From: G963665925 sp050596425
GTDB taxonomy: Bacteria; Bacillota; Clostridia; Peptostreptococcales; Acidaminobacteraceae
DNA length: 64,000 nt
Assembly (NCBI RefSeq): GCF_050596425.1
Contig: NZ_CP192292.1
Coordinates: 2,356,001-2,420,000 of the forward strand
Direction: 5' to 3'
Shown here: positions 1 through 8,170 of the stretch, in pieces
Layout: each line of letters starts with the position of its first letter
How positions within the stretch are numbered: the first letter of the stretch is position 1
Translations under genes and position numbers: made by a program
Notes under the pieces: generated by a model
What the model was told of the DNA's origin: nothing
The model's input: the letters and a program-made list of their open reading frames with translations, nothing else
Database searches by the model: none

Positions 1-159
1 TTGGGATGTGACGCACTAAGAAAGAAATTTCCATCGTTTAATGGTTCTTCTGCGGCATTATCCACTGAAAAATACATTAGGCACCTGTATGTTCACAGAG
101 CCATGTCATCACAAAACCATATTGATATAATTTTCGTACATGTCTATATGGTTTTGTGA
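1..159 (+). CDS. Possible C-terminal end of an upstream gene (partial)
   Basis: Only this + strand frame is open from the first base; it runs about 52 codons to a TGA at 157-159. The readable peptide includes FPSFNGSSAALSTEK. I do not recognise a family. The last third lies inside an inverted repeat (105-163), so the real gene could end differently. It may equally be a chance open frame. Confidence 0.25.
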   Translation: MGCDALRKKFPSFNGSSAALSTEKYIRHLYVHRAMSSQNHIDIIFVHVYMVL

Positions 160-163
160 TGAC
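105..163. repeat. Perfect 18-bp inverted repeat (hairpin)
   Basis: Bases 105-122 are the exact reverse complement of 146-163, separated by 23 nt. The RNA would form a strong 18-bp stem just before the M24 peptidase gene. The 3' arm is followed by CTTTAGAG rather than a long T run, so it is not a textbook terminator. It may be a terminator of the upstream gene, a leader structure, or a relic of a small mobile repeat. Confidence 0.6.
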
Positions 164-211
164 TTTAGAGTGAAATATGCAGTTGCTTACATGAAAAAGG
201 CGGTGAATAAG

Positions 212-1270
212 ATGCAAATATTAAAACGACTTCGAGATGCAATGACCGATCGCGCATTTGATGCAGTTCTCATCACCAAGCCTGAGAATAAAAGATACAT
301 CAGTGGTTTCACGGGCACTTCAGGTATTGCTGTAGTCAGCCATGAGAACGCTTGGTTTATTACTGACTTTAGATACAAAGATCAAGCGGCAGCTGAGTGC
401 AAAGGTTTTGAAATAAAACTGCACACCCCTGAAAAATCCATTTATGATGTATTGAATGAACTCAATCTGAAAAGCTTGGCATTTGAAGACGAAAGTATGA
501 CTGTAAAAGAATTTGATACATATAGAGAAAATATGCCGAACACGGCATTTACTCCAATTGACCAGTTAATCGAATCTCTTAGACTGCAAAAGAGCAAAGC
601 GGAAATTGAGACAATTAAAAAGTCAGCTTCCATTGCCGATGCGGCGTTTGAGCATATTCTTACATATATCAAACCAGGCATGGCAGAAAAAGAGGTTGCC
701 CTAGAGCTGGAAATGTTTATGAAAAAACAAGGGGCCAGCGCTCTTTCTTTTGATATTATTGTGGCATCCGGTTGGAGATCGTCACTGCCTCATGGTCGAG
801 CCAGTGATAAAATTATTGAAAATGGCGATTTTGTAACAATGGATTTTGGCTGTGTCTATAAGGGGTATTGTTCAGATATGACACGGACAATTGTTATGGG
901 GCAAGCAACCGAGAAGCAAAGAAAAGTCTATGAGACTGTTCTAAAGGCTCAGGAAGCGGCACTTCAGTACATTAAACCTGGTATACAGGGCAAAGACGCT
1001 GATAAAATAGCAAGAGACATTATCACTGAGGAAGGGTTCGGCGAATATTTCGGACATGGACTTGGACACGGAGTGGGTCTTGAAGTGCATGAAGCACCAA
1101 GACTTGCACCAATCGGTGAAAAAATATTAGAGAAAAATATGGTGGTAACAGACGAACCGGGTATTTATATTCCAGAATTCGGTGGTGTTCGAATAGAAGA
1201 CCTAATTGTGGTAACGGAAAATGGATGTGAAAGGTTGTCAACGTCCCCTAAACATTTAATTGAACTTTAA
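212..1270 (+). CDS. M24 family metallopeptidase (Xaa-Pro aminopeptidase-like)
   Basis: Predicted cytosolic aminopeptidase P-like enzyme that removes N-terminal residues preceding proline. The N-terminal half is a creatinase-like domain (RYISGFTGTSG near residue 30). The C-terminal pita-bread domain carries the M24 metal-ligand signatures: MDFGCVYKGYCSDMTRT (two Asp), GHGLGHGVGLEVHE (His), the DEPGIYI Glu, and a final GGVRIEDL Glu. The length of 352 aa suits the short YpdF/PepQ-type family. An upstream TTG at 140 and ATG at 191 are in frame, but I chose ATG 212 because AAAGGCGGTGA lies 7 nt before it and the family normally starts at about this point. It is followed after 14 nt by efp, a pairing common in Firmicutes. 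Exact substrate preference cannot be read from sequence. Confidence 0.93.
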   Translation: MQILKRLRDAMTDRAFDAVLITKPENKRYISGFTGTSGIAVVSHENAWFITDFRYKDQAAAECKGFEIKLHTPEKSIYDVLNELNLKSLAFEDESMTVKEFDTYRENMPNTAFTPIDQLIESLRLQKSKAEIETIKKSASIADAAFEHILTYIKPGMAEKEVALELEMFMKKQGASALSFDIIVASGWRSSLPHGRASDKIIENGDFVTMDFGCVYKGYCSDMTRTIVMGQATEKQRKVYETVLKAQEAALQYIKPGIQGKDADKIARDIITEEGFGEYFGHGLGHGVGLEVHEAPRLAPIGEKILEKNMVVTDEPGIYIPEFGGVRIEDLIVVTENGCERLSTSPKHLIEL

Positions 1271-1284
1271 TCGGAGGTATAAGC

Positions 1285-1842
1285 ATGATTTCTGCAGGTG
1301 ATTTTAGAAAAGGTATGACATTTGAAATTAACGGCGAACCAGTTGTTGTAATTGACTTTCAACACGTTAAGCCAGGTAAAGGGGCTGCCTTTGTAAGAAC
1401 AAAGTACAAGTCTTTACTATCAGGGGCTACAAGAGAAACAACTTTCTCTCCATCTGAAAAGTTCCCTAAGGCACACATCGAATCAAAAGAAATGCAATAT
1501 CTTTATAGCGATGGTGACCTTTACTACTTCATGGATAACGAAACATATGATCAAATTCCACTTCCTCATGAACTTGTTGTAGATTCAATTAAATACATCA
1601 AGGAAAATGACAATGTTATGCTGAAGTTCTACAAGGGCAAATGCTTTGTGGTTGAAGCGCCAAACTTTGTTATTCTTGAGGTTACTGAAACTGAGCCAGG
1701 TGTTAAAGGTGACACAGCTTCTAATGTTACAAAAAAAGCTGTTCTTGAAACTGGCGCAGTTGTGAATGTACCACTATTTGTCAACGAAGGCGACAAGGTT
1801 AAGGTTGACACTAGAACCGATGAATACCTGTCTCGTGCATAA
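1285..1842 (+). CDS. efp: Translation elongation factor P
   Basis: EF-P binds ribosomes stalled on polyproline and restores peptide-bond formation. The protein is 185 aa, the normal length, with the three-domain EF-P layout. The N-terminal KOW-like domain carries the loop KPGKGAAF, whose lysine is the usual modification site. The middle and C-terminal OB domains end with the signature region DTASNVTKKAVLETGAVVNVPLFV. The start ATG 1285 has TCGGAGG upstream. It probably shares a transcript with the M24 peptidase before it. No modification enzyme is visible nearby. Confidence 0.97.
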   Translation: MISAGDFRKGMTFEINGEPVVVIDFQHVKPGKGAAFVRTKYKSLLSGATRETTFSPSEKFPKAHIESKEMQYLYSDGDLYYFMDNETYDQIPLPHELVVDSIKYIKENDNVMLKFYKGKCFVVEAPNFVILEVTETEPGVKGDTASNVTKKAVLETGAVVNVPLFVNEGDKVKVDTRTDEYLSRA

Positions 1843-1917
1843 GCACTTGACGGTTTCATATATGAATCAGGCTGTTTAGGAACTGTCTGAAAAACACAAC
1901 TCTAAGGAGGTTATATC

Positions 1918-2376
1918 ATGAGCTATCTACTAGAAAAGGTGTCCTATTTGAAGGGTCTTGCTGAAGGCATGGAAGTTGAGCAAAACTCGAAGGAAGGAAA
2001 GCTGCTGGTTCATATCATCGAATTAATGGATGATTTTGCAGCTGCATTTGATGAACTTGATACAGACCTCGAAGAGCTAGAAGAATACGTCGAAGACGTA
2101 GATGAAGATCTGGCTGACCTAGAAGACTATGTTGAGTCTGTTGACGAAGATCTTGCTGATCTTGAGGATGAAATTGAAATGGAACTAGGTTTGGCTGACT
2201 ATGACGAATTCGAGTGTCCACATTGCGGAGAGACTGTACTGGTTGATCAGGAGTGGGATGAAGACGATTGCTGCATTGAACTGACTTGCCCAGAATGCGG
2301 TGAAGATTTCGTTATTTCAGACATGTGTTGCTGCGAAGAGGTTACACTTGAGCAGGAAGAAACAACTGAAGAATAA
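1918..2376 (+). CDS. CD1247-type acidic protein with C-terminal zinc ribbon
   Basis: A very acidic 152-aa protein. Residues 1-40 form the conserved N-terminal helix region (MSYLLEKVSYLKGLAEG) found in the clostridial CD1247 N-terminal domain family. Residues 45-90 are a Glu/Asp-rich coiled coil with an imperfect internal repeat (VDEDLADLEDYVESVDEDLADLED). Residues 98-140 contain paired CPHCGE and CPECGE knuckles typical of a zinc ribbon. Function is unknown. Its fixed position after efp in many clostridia suggests a housekeeping link to translation or transcription, which is inference. AAGGAGG precedes ATG 1918, and an intrinsic terminator follows at 2390. Confidence 0.85.
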   Translation: MSYLLEKVSYLKGLAEGMEVEQNSKEGKLLVHIIELMDDFAAAFDELDTDLEELEEYVEDVDEDLADLEDYVESVDEDLADLEDEIEMELGLADYDEFECPHCGETVLVDQEWDEDDCCIELTCPECGEDFVISDMCCCEEVTLEQEETTEE

Positions 2377-2389
2377 GAAAATGGATTAT

Positions 2390-2415
2390 GCCCGCTATTT
2401 CCTTAGCGGGCATTT
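2390..2415 (+). terminator. Intrinsic terminator after the CD1247-type gene
   Basis: GCCCGCT (2390-2396) pairs with AGCGGGC (2405-2411), with an 8-nt loop followed by ATTTT. It closes the M24-efp-CD1247 transcript. The stretch from 2412 to about 2700 holds no gene that I can see. It is AT-rich and contains a 14-bp palindrome, TACGACATGTCGTA, at 2449-2462. Confidence 0.75.
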
Positions 2416-2704
2416 TCAGGCCAATTTGAATGCAACCATTTATAAATATACGACATGTCGTAAAAATGATTAGTAAAGCATGTAAGATCCTGTGTAAATA
2501 TGGGTATTTCATAGTCGAGGGATTATAAGCTCCTTAAAAAGGCTTTGTGCCTCCGCTTGAGAGTGTTTAGTCCATACTTTGAGTTTAAGTTAACTTTTGC
2601 ATGATCTTTATATGACATGTTTAAAAAAGGCCTGAAGTTAAAGTGGGTCTTTGATTATATTTACATATAAAAAATTGTAAACACACTGTAACGCCTAGCT
2701 TTCA

Positions 2705-2733
2705 TTGTGTTTCGGGGTAGGTTCTGTTATAAT
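2705..2733 (+). promoter_or_regulatory. Sigma-A type promoter for the Asp23/Gls24 gene
   Basis: TTGTGT at 2705-2710, a 17-nt spacer, and TATAAT at 2728-2733 preceded by TG (extended -10). The predicted transcript begins near 2740, just before the GGAGG at 2746-2750. This rules out the longer in-frame start at 2707. Confidence 0.75.
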
Positions 2734-2757
2734 AATTTTATGATTGGAGGAAGTAAA

Positions 2758-3156
2758 ATGGCTGAAAAGACACAACTCGATGCTTTAGAATATGGTAATG
2801 TTAATATTTCTGACGATGTTATTGGAATCATCACTTCAATTGCAGCAGCAGAGATTGAAGGTGTAAACGGACTTTCTGGTGGTTTTGCAGAAGACATTGC
2901 AGAAATGTTTGGTGTTAAGAACCTTAAAAAAGGCGTCAAAGTAGATATTGAAGATGACATTGTTGTTGTTGATTTAAATATAATTGTTGATTTTGGAATT
3001 AAGATTCCTGACGTGGCTTGGCAAGTACAAGAAAATGTTAAGAATGCGATTGAGACGATGACAGGTCTTGCTTGTAAAGAAGTTAACATTCATGTACAAG
3101 GCATTAACATGAAATCTGCCGATGACACGCCTGTGGAAGAATTAATCGAAGAATAG
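2758..3156 (+). CDS. Asp23/Gls24 family envelope-stress protein
   Basis: A 132-aa member of the Asp23/Gls24 (YqhY-like) family. These are small cytosolic or membrane-associated proteins tied to cell-envelope homeostasis in Firmicutes. Seen: the N-terminal GNVNISDDVIGIITSIAAAE, the core EIEGVNGLSGG, and the C-terminal VNIHVQGINM strand, all typical. The start is ATG 2758 with GGAGG 8 nt upstream; a longer frame from 2707 would overlap the promoter. It sits directly before nusB, as YqhY does in Bacillus, where yqhY is linked to lipid synthesis genes. A weak hairpin (AAAACT...AGTTTT) lies between it and nusB at about 3187-3240. Confidence 0.9.
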   Translation: MAEKTQLDALEYGNVNISDDVIGIITSIAAAEIEGVNGLSGGFAEDIAEMFGVKNLKKGVKVDIEDDIVVVDLNIIVDFGIKIPDVAWQVQENVKNAIETMTGLACKEVNIHVQGINMKSADDTPVEELIEE

Positions 3157-3271
3157 AAAGACACATAAAAAGAATTATAAGATATGAAAAACTTCGTGAA
3201 GCAGACCTAGTTCTGTGAGACCGGAGTTTTTCTAAAGTGTATATGGGATTAAATGAGTATTGGAGGGCCTA

Positions 3272-3676
3272 ATGGGCAGAAAGCAAGCTAGAGAAACAGC
3301 AATGCAATGTCTGTATCAAATGGATATGCATGGTGAGTATACAGTGGATAGAATTGATGCATATATTGAAAGCATTGGTCAAAATGATGCGGATAAAATT
3401 TTTGTGGGTCAAGTTGTGAGGAATTTTATTCAGCACAAAGACGCAGTTGATCAGGAAATTTCTTCTCATCTGAAAAAGGGTTGGAAGATTGACCGTATAG
3501 CTAAAATTGATTTGGCAATCCTGAGAATTGCAATGACTGAAATCCTTTTCAATGAAGATATTCCTGAAAGTGTATCAATCAACGAAGCGGTTAATCTCTC
3601 AAAGAAATTTAGCGATGACGAGTCCAGTTCATTTATTAATGGCCTTCTAGGTGCAACCGTGGGCAATAAGGCTTAA
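3272..3676 (+). CDS. nusB: Transcription antitermination factor NusB
   Basis: NusB joins NusE (S10) on boxA RNA and promotes rRNA antitermination. The 134-aa all-helical protein begins MGRKQARETAMQCLYQMD, the usual NusB N-terminus, and holds the conserved DRIAKIDLAILRIAMTEI and INEAVNLSKKFSDDESSSFINGLL segments. Start ATG 3272 has GGAGG at 3262-3266; the TTG 12 nt upstream would place the Shine-Dalgarno inside the gene. It is the first gene of the run that continues through xseAB, ispA and dxs, as in other Firmicutes, although folD is absent here. Confidence 0.96.
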   Translation: MGRKQARETAMQCLYQMDMHGEYTVDRIDAYIESIGQNDADKIFVGQVVRNFIQHKDAVDQEISSHLKKGWKIDRIAKIDLAILRIAMTEILFNEDIPESVSINEAVNLSKKFSDDESSSFINGLLGATVGNKA

Positions 3677-3680
3677 TATT

Positions 3681-4640
3681 ATGAAGCCCTACACTCTTGG
3701 AATCGACACAAGCTGCTATACAACATCAATGGCTATAGCAGATCATAAGGGAAGATTAGTGTATGAATCACGGAAAATGCTCGATGTGAAAAAAGGAGCC
3801 CGTGGGCTAAGGCAGTCCGAGGGCTTTTTTCAACATGTCATGAATTTGCCAATGATTTTTGAAGCAATTTGTCAAGAAGTAGACACCAGTCAAATAGGGT
3901 GTATTGCTGTAAGCACACGGCCGAGGAATCAAGAAGAATCATATATGCCAGTTTTTACTGCAGGGCTTCAGTTTGCTAAAGCTCTGTCATTGGCCCTGAA
4001 AGTGCCGTTGTTTACAACAACACATCAAGATGGTCACATTATGGCAAGTGCTTATGGTGGTCAATTTGATTATCGTGAGAGCCACTTGTCTGTCCACCTT
4101 TCAGGAGGCACATCAGAAATACTGTTTTCAAAATGGGTGCATGGCGCATTTGACATAGACATTGTGGGTGGGACTTTAGATGTATCCGCAGGACAATTAA
4201 TAGACAGGGTTGGCGTGGCACTCGGTTACGATTTTCCATGTGGAAAATTCTTAGATCAGCTTTGTGATGAGAGTTCAAACCCGCTCAAATTTCCCGTCAG
4301 TGTGAAAGGCTCTTATTTTAACTTAAGTGGAGCAGAGGCCTATGGATTGAAATATATTGAGGGGGGCAAAGACCCTTCAGATATTTCCAAAGGACTTTTT
4401 GACGCGCTAATCAAAACCCTTGAAAAGGCACTTCTTTGTGCAGTGCAAGAGAGTCAAGTAAATAAGGTCTTAATGGCGGGAGGCGTTTCCTCTAGTGCTT
4501 ATATGCAAAAAATACTTCCTGAAAGACTGAAAAAGAATGGGATAGATGTCATGTTTTGCGGGCCTAAATTTGCAGCAGACAATGCAATTGGCGTCGCAGT
4601 ATTAGGGGCGCTCAATAGAGGTGATAATAATGAAGCTTAG
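3681..4640 (+). CDS. TsaD/Kae1-like protein (peptidase M22 family paralogue)
   Basis: A 319-aa ASKHA-fold protein related to TsaD/Kae1 (the old O-sialoglycoprotein endopeptidase family). Seen: the N-terminal LGIDTSCYTTSMAI phosphate loop, a metal-type HxxxH motif in THQDGHIMAS, HLSGGTSEIL, GGTLDVSAGQLIDRVG, and the C-terminal MAGGVSSS. Canonical TsaD carries an HH..GH variant and is longer, so this is probably a paralogue instead of the t6A synthase itself, which should be elsewhere in the genome. ATG 3681 was chosen because the frame start at 3651 lies inside nusB. Its 3' end overlaps xseA by 11 nt, so the two are translationally coupled. The reaction is unknown. Confidence 0.85.
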   Translation: MKPYTLGIDTSCYTTSMAIADHKGRLVYESRKMLDVKKGARGLRQSEGFFQHVMNLPMIFEAICQEVDTSQIGCIAVSTRPRNQEESYMPVFTAGLQFAKALSLALKVPLFTTTHQDGHIMASAYGGQFDYRESHLSVHLSGGTSEILFSKWVHGAFDIDIVGGTLDVSAGQLIDRVGVALGYDFPCGKFLDQLCDESSNPLKFPVSVKGSYFNLSGAEAYGLKYIEGGKDPSDISKGLFDALIKTLEKALLCAVQESQVNKVLMAGGVSSSAYMQKILPERLKKNGIDVMFCGPKFAADNAIGVAVLGALNRGDNNEA

Positions 4641-5844
4641 ACCATTATCAGTGTCTGAAGTCAATGCCTATATAAAAAGGAACCTGTCATATGATCCTAT
4701 TCTATCCAATCTGATCATTGAAGGTGAACTTTCAAACTATAAACTTCATTCCAGCGGGCATGCGTATTTTAGTCTGAAAGATTCAGATGCACGAATCAGT
4801 TGTGTTATGTTTCACAGAGATTTTTCTCAGGTGGACTTCACGCCTGAGGACGGCATGAAAATTCGCGCAAAGGGATATATATCGGTTTATGAAAGAGATG
4901 GAAAGTATCAACTTTATGCCAAATCTCTTGAGCAAAGTGGGCTAGGAGACCTTCATGTCAAGTTTGAAAAGATGAAGAAAAAACTAGATGAAGAGGGCCT
5001 ATTCGATCAAAAATTCAAGAAGAAAGTCCCTGAGTTTCCAGAAAAAATTGCAGTGGTTACATCACCAACGGGTGCAGCCATTAGGGATATATTAAATGTT
5101 CTAAAAAGACGTGTGACCTATACTGATGTAACTATTTTTCCAGTGCGTGTGCAAGGGGAAACAGCGGCAAGCGAAATTTCTCAAATGATAGACCATGTCA
5201 ACGCCATTGGCAACTTTGATACAATCATCACCGGTAGAGGTGGTGGATCAATTGAAGATCTGTGGTGCTTTAACGAAGAAATTGTAGCAAGGTCCATATT
5301 TCAAAGTGATATTCCGGTCATAACGGGTATTGGTCATGAAACCGATTTTACTATTTCAGATTTTGTTTCTGATTTGAGAGCACCAACACCGTCAGCGGCG
5401 GCAGAACTTTCGGCCGTGTCGAACATTGAACTCTATGGTTATTTAAATGCATATAGGAGTAAAATGGTGGATGGGCTTAAAAGTAAAGCCCAAGTTTCTA
5501 GAGAGATGTTGGAGCGATATACGCCAGATGCCCTAGGTCGAATGCTTGTTAGAGTTTCAGACACAAAACGTTATGAACTTGACGCATTCAGACAAAGGCT
5601 CGAACAGTCTGTAAACAAAACTATTGAGATGAAAAAACAGAGCTTGTCTTATACGGGTCAGCTTCTTGATCATATTAGCCCTCTTAAAACCATGGACAGA
5701 GGCTATTCTATAGTTCTAGATGAAAATGATACGATTGTGAATAAAGTGGATGCTATCAGCAAGGGTGATCATCTTAAAGTACAAGTAACAGATGGACAAA
5801 TTCATGTTTGTGTGGCGTCTGTTTCAGAAGGTGAGAGTGAATAA
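4630..5844 (+). CDS. xseA: Exodeoxyribonuclease VII large subunit
   Basis: Catalytic subunit of ExoVII, which degrades single-stranded DNA from both ends. The 404-aa protein has the N-terminal OB-fold (residues 1-100, LRPLSVSEVNAYIKRNL), a central catalytic domain with AVVTSPTGAAIRDI, TIITGRGGGSIEDLW and PVITGIGHETDFTISDFVSD, then a coiled-coil region that binds XseB, and the C-terminal MDRGYSIV. ATG 4630 is preferred over GTG 4621 because AGAGGTG lies just upstream of 4630. It overlaps xseB by a single base (TAATG). Confidence 0.96.
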   Translation: MKLRPLSVSEVNAYIKRNLSYDPILSNLIIEGELSNYKLHSSGHAYFSLKDSDARISCVMFHRDFSQVDFTPEDGMKIRAKGYISVYERDGKYQLYAKSLEQSGLGDLHVKFEKMKKKLDEEGLFDQKFKKKVPEFPEKIAVVTSPTGAAIRDILNVLKRRVTYTDVTIFPVRVQGETAASEISQMIDHVNAIGNFDTIITGRGGGSIEDLWCFNEEIVARSIFQSDIPVITGIGHETDFTISDFVSDLRAPTPSAAAELSAVSNIELYGYLNAYRSKMVDGLKSKAQVSREMLERYTPDALGRMLVRVSDTKRYELDAFRQRLEQSVNKTIEMKKQSLSYTGQLLDHISPLKTMDRGYSIVLDENDTIVNKVDAISKGDHLKVQVTDGQIHVCVASVSEGESE

Positions 5845-6056
5845 TGCCTAAAAAGAAAAATTTTGAAAATCAACTGGACAGATTAAAAGAAATTGTTGAT
5901 ATGATGGAACAGGGGAGTGTTAAACTGGAAGATGCCCTAAAACTCTTTGAAGAAGGGGTCGGCATTTATTCAAACTGTAACAAACTCCTTGAAGATGCAG
6001 AGCAAAAAATAAAGATCATGACATCTGTTGGTGAAGAAGACTTCGAAAATTCGTAA
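5844..6056 (+). CDS. xseB: Exodeoxyribonuclease VII small subunit
   Basis: A 70-aa helical-hairpin subunit that coats the XseA coiled coil. Seen: NFENQLDRLKEIVDMMEQG, LEDALKLFEEGVGIYSNC and the terminal LEDAEQKIKIM, the family signature throughout. It starts on the ATG that overlaps the xseA stop codon, so translation is coupled and subunit ratios are likely set by this junction. It is followed after 14 nt by ispA. Confidence 0.95.
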   Translation: MPKKKNFENQLDRLKEIVDMMEQGSVKLEDALKLFEEGVGIYSNCNKLLEDAEQKIKIMTSVGEEDFENS

Positions 6057-6070
6057 AGGCGGGTTGTTAA

Positions 6071-6994
6071 ATGAATGTCAGATGTGAACTTGACAAACCA
6101 TTCGATCAAATAATGCGTGACAAAAAAGATTCTATCGAAAAACATCTAAACACATATTTTAATGGACAAAGTAGTCCTTATGAAAAGGCCCTCTTTGACG
6201 CCATGAACTATAGCCTACGAGCAGGTGGAAAAAGACTTCGCCCGATTATTGTGGTTGAAACAGCAAAAGTTTTTTCAGGGGCATGCGACTTGGCTTTTCC
6301 ATTTGCGGCGGCCCTTGAAATGATACATACATATTCTCTGATTCATGATGACCTTCCTGCTATGGATAATGATGACCTACGTCGTGGTAAGCCTACAAAT
6401 CATATAGTCTTTGGTCAGGCCAAAGCCATTCTAGCAGGGGATGCTCTTCTAAACAGCGCACATACCATCATGCTTGAAAGGACTATGAAAGAATCAGACC
6501 CTGAATCCATGAGAAAATGTGTCAAAGCTTGTCATGAAATATCTGAAAAGGCAGGCGCATGTGGCATGATTGTCGGCCAAGTGGCAGACATAGCCAATGA
6601 AAACATCAAGGTCGATATTGAGACCCTAAATTACATTAATAAATACAAAACAGGCGCTTTAATTGAAGCTGCTTTTGCATCCGGCGCAATGCTCGGTGGT
6701 GCAAATGATGAAGAAATTTCTAAAATGCGGAAGGTTGCCCAGAATATCGGGTTATCCTTTCAAATAATTGATGATATACTGGATATTGAGGGTGACACTG
6801 AAGTTATTGGAAAGCCAACGGGTAGTGATGTAAAAAATGATAAAACAACCTATCCGTCACTCATAGGGTTAGAAGCTTCAAGAAGCAAGGCTACAGAATT
6901 AACCAAAGAAGCCATTCAAATCCTGAAGGCCCTTCCCTATGACACTGAGTTCCTTGAGTGCTTGGTCATTGAGCTGTTAAGCAGAAAGCTCTAA
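6071..6994 (+). CDS. ispA: Polyprenyl (farnesyl/geranyl) diphosphate synthase
   Basis: Condenses dimethylallyl or geranyl diphosphate with isopentenyl diphosphate to give the C15 precursor of quinones, undecaprenyl carriers and similar lipids. The 307-aa protein has the first aspartate-rich motif HDDLPAMDNDDLRRGKPT and the second QIIDDILDIEGD, plus the GGKRLRP substrate-binding segment. The spacing inside the first motif (DDxxxxD) is the usual bacterial short-chain synthase form. RBS AAAGGCGGGT lies 7 nt before ATG 6071. It clusters with dxs in one operon and is followed by a PAP2-like gene and the OLE RNA. Confidence 0.94.
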   Translation: MNVRCELDKPFDQIMRDKKDSIEKHLNTYFNGQSSPYEKALFDAMNYSLRAGGKRLRPIIVVETAKVFSGACDLAFPFAAALEMIHTYSLIHDDLPAMDNDDLRRGKPTNHIVFGQAKAILAGDALLNSAHTIMLERTMKESDPESMRKCVKACHEISEKAGACGMIVGQVADIANENIKVDIETLNYINKYKTGALIEAAFASGAMLGGANDEEISKMRKVAQNIGLSFQIIDDILDIEGDTEVIGKPTGSDVKNDKTTYPSLIGLEASRSKATELTKEAIQILKALPYDTEFLECLVIELLSRKL

Positions 6995-7009
6995 AGTGTG
7001 AGGTTGAGA

Positions 7010-7453
7010 ATGAACTATTTTGAAGGTATTGTAAATAATGAAGTGTTCGCAGCCGCGTTTTTATCGTGGTTCATTGCCCAGGTTTTAAAGGTTATCTTAA
7101 CCTTTGTCTCAGAGGGCAGACTAAACGTATATAGAATGATTGGTTCAGGTGGTATGCCATCAAGCCATTCGTCTTTTGTAATGGGCATGTCAACAGCAGT
7201 TGGCCTGGCAAAAGGTTGGGATTCTAGTTCCTATGCCATCGCCCTTGTTCTAAGTTTGATTGTTATGTATGATGCCTCGGGTGTCCGACGTTCTGTTGGC
7301 AAGCAAGCTATCATACTCAATAATATAATTGAAGATTTATACCATCACAAACCTATCGCCCAAGACAAACTTAAAGAATTGGTTGGGCATACACCTGTGG
7401 AAGTTTTTGCAGGTGCTCTACTTGGCATTGTGGTGGCAAACTTCATAGTATAG
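7010..7453 (+). CDS. Divergent PAP2 family membrane protein
   Basis: A 147-aa integral membrane protein of the divergent PAP2 (YuiD-like) family. Seen: three or four hydrophobic segments (about 12-30, 65-90 and 125-145), the signature GGMPSSHSSFVMGMSTAVG, and YDASGVRRSVGKQA, both family hallmarks. The His of the PSSH motif matches the PAP2 core, but the full phosphatase signature is incomplete. A role in isoprenyl-phosphate metabolism is suggested by its place between ispA and dxs, which is inference. ATG 7010 is preferred to GTG 6998, since the GTGAGG at 6998 serves as its Shine-Dalgarno. Confidence 0.88.
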   Translation: MNYFEGIVNNEVFAAAFLSWFIAQVLKVILTFVSEGRLNVYRMIGSGGMPSSHSSFVMGMSTAVGLAKGWDSSSYAIALVLSLIVMYDASGVRRSVGKQAIILNNIIEDLYHHKPIAQDKLKELVGHTPVEVFAGALLGIVVANFIV

Positions 7454-7504
7454 GTACATATCACATATATTTAATGAATGTGATGAAAATTAATAAAGTT
7501 TATT

Positions 7505-8072
7505 CACAGGTGGTGCAGTATTCTAGTCAGAGCTGTTAGCTTGGAAGGCGGGGCTAAAAATCCGTTAAAGGGCACATCGATGAAGTTCCTGGTATTGGCT
7601 GCCGACGCCCAGTCGGGGGTCTGTGCTGGGAGTAAGGACGTGGGGGCGATCCGCAAAGGCATGCGGGCGATGACCCTTATTCCGTGGAGACCTGTAACGT
7701 GAAAACCTACAGGATACACCTGTATTCCGGTACCAAAGCTGGGTACAGCGTAGCCTGCCTTGAGTGGGGGAGGCGGACGGTAGTCAGGCTTAAGGGGTAT
7801 GGGCCCATACCCTCTAAGTCAATGCTAATCTAAACCTTCACTGCAAAAGAGGCTAAGAGTTAACTTGCCTGCAGAGGAAAACTCCTAGACTGTTCATTAT
7901 GAAGTACATTTTGGATTGAAGTACGGTCTAAGTGGTAGTCCAGTCCCATAATCGGAGACGACTTGGTCAAAGGCTTAATGGGAAACTGCTGTTTTGGCGA
8001 CAAAACAGTGCCTTTGGGGGAAATCCAACTGGACCTAAGCCGTAAAATTTACTTAATGTACTGCCACCTGTT
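7505..8072 (+). ncRNA. ole: OLE RNA (ornate large extremophilic RNA)
   Basis: A stretch of about 570 nt with no credible protein-coding frame and dense helical structure, far more GC-rich than the flanking spacers. The two ends pair: ACAGGTGG..GCAGTA (7506-7520) with TACTGCCACCTGT (8059-8071), closing the molecule. Internal helices include the 18-nt self-complementary GGGTATGGGCCCATACCC at 7795-7812, and CTGTTTTG-GCGA-CAAAACAG at 7989-8008, an 8-bp stem with a GNRA loop. OLE RNAs are about 600 nt, are encoded beside oapA, and sit in isoprenoid/DNA-repair operons (ispA, dxs, recN). All three criteria are met here. In Halalkalibacterium halodurans the OLE RNP with OapA is membrane-bound and is needed for tolerance of cold, ethanol and magnesium stress. 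Identification rests on size, structure and context, since no covariance search could be run. Exact 5' and 3' ends are approximate. Confidence 0.85.
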
Positions 8073-8170
8073 AATATATAAATTCGACTTGCATTTTATA
8101 CTATGAACCATAGGTATAAAGAAAAATTGCAAGCACAATAAAGCGTGTCAATGAAAAGGAGCGGTACGTC

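Noticed and set aside
7504..7719. Minus-strand 71-aa open frame inside the OLE RNA region
   Set aside because: It has no ribosome site, and the sequence is explained by RNA helices and closing end-pairing.
7505..8072. The structured RNA as RNase P RNA, tmRNA or a group II intron
   Set aside because: The oapA/dxs context and paired ends fit OLE. No intron-encoded protein, no tRNA-like ends and no P4-type RNase P core were seen.
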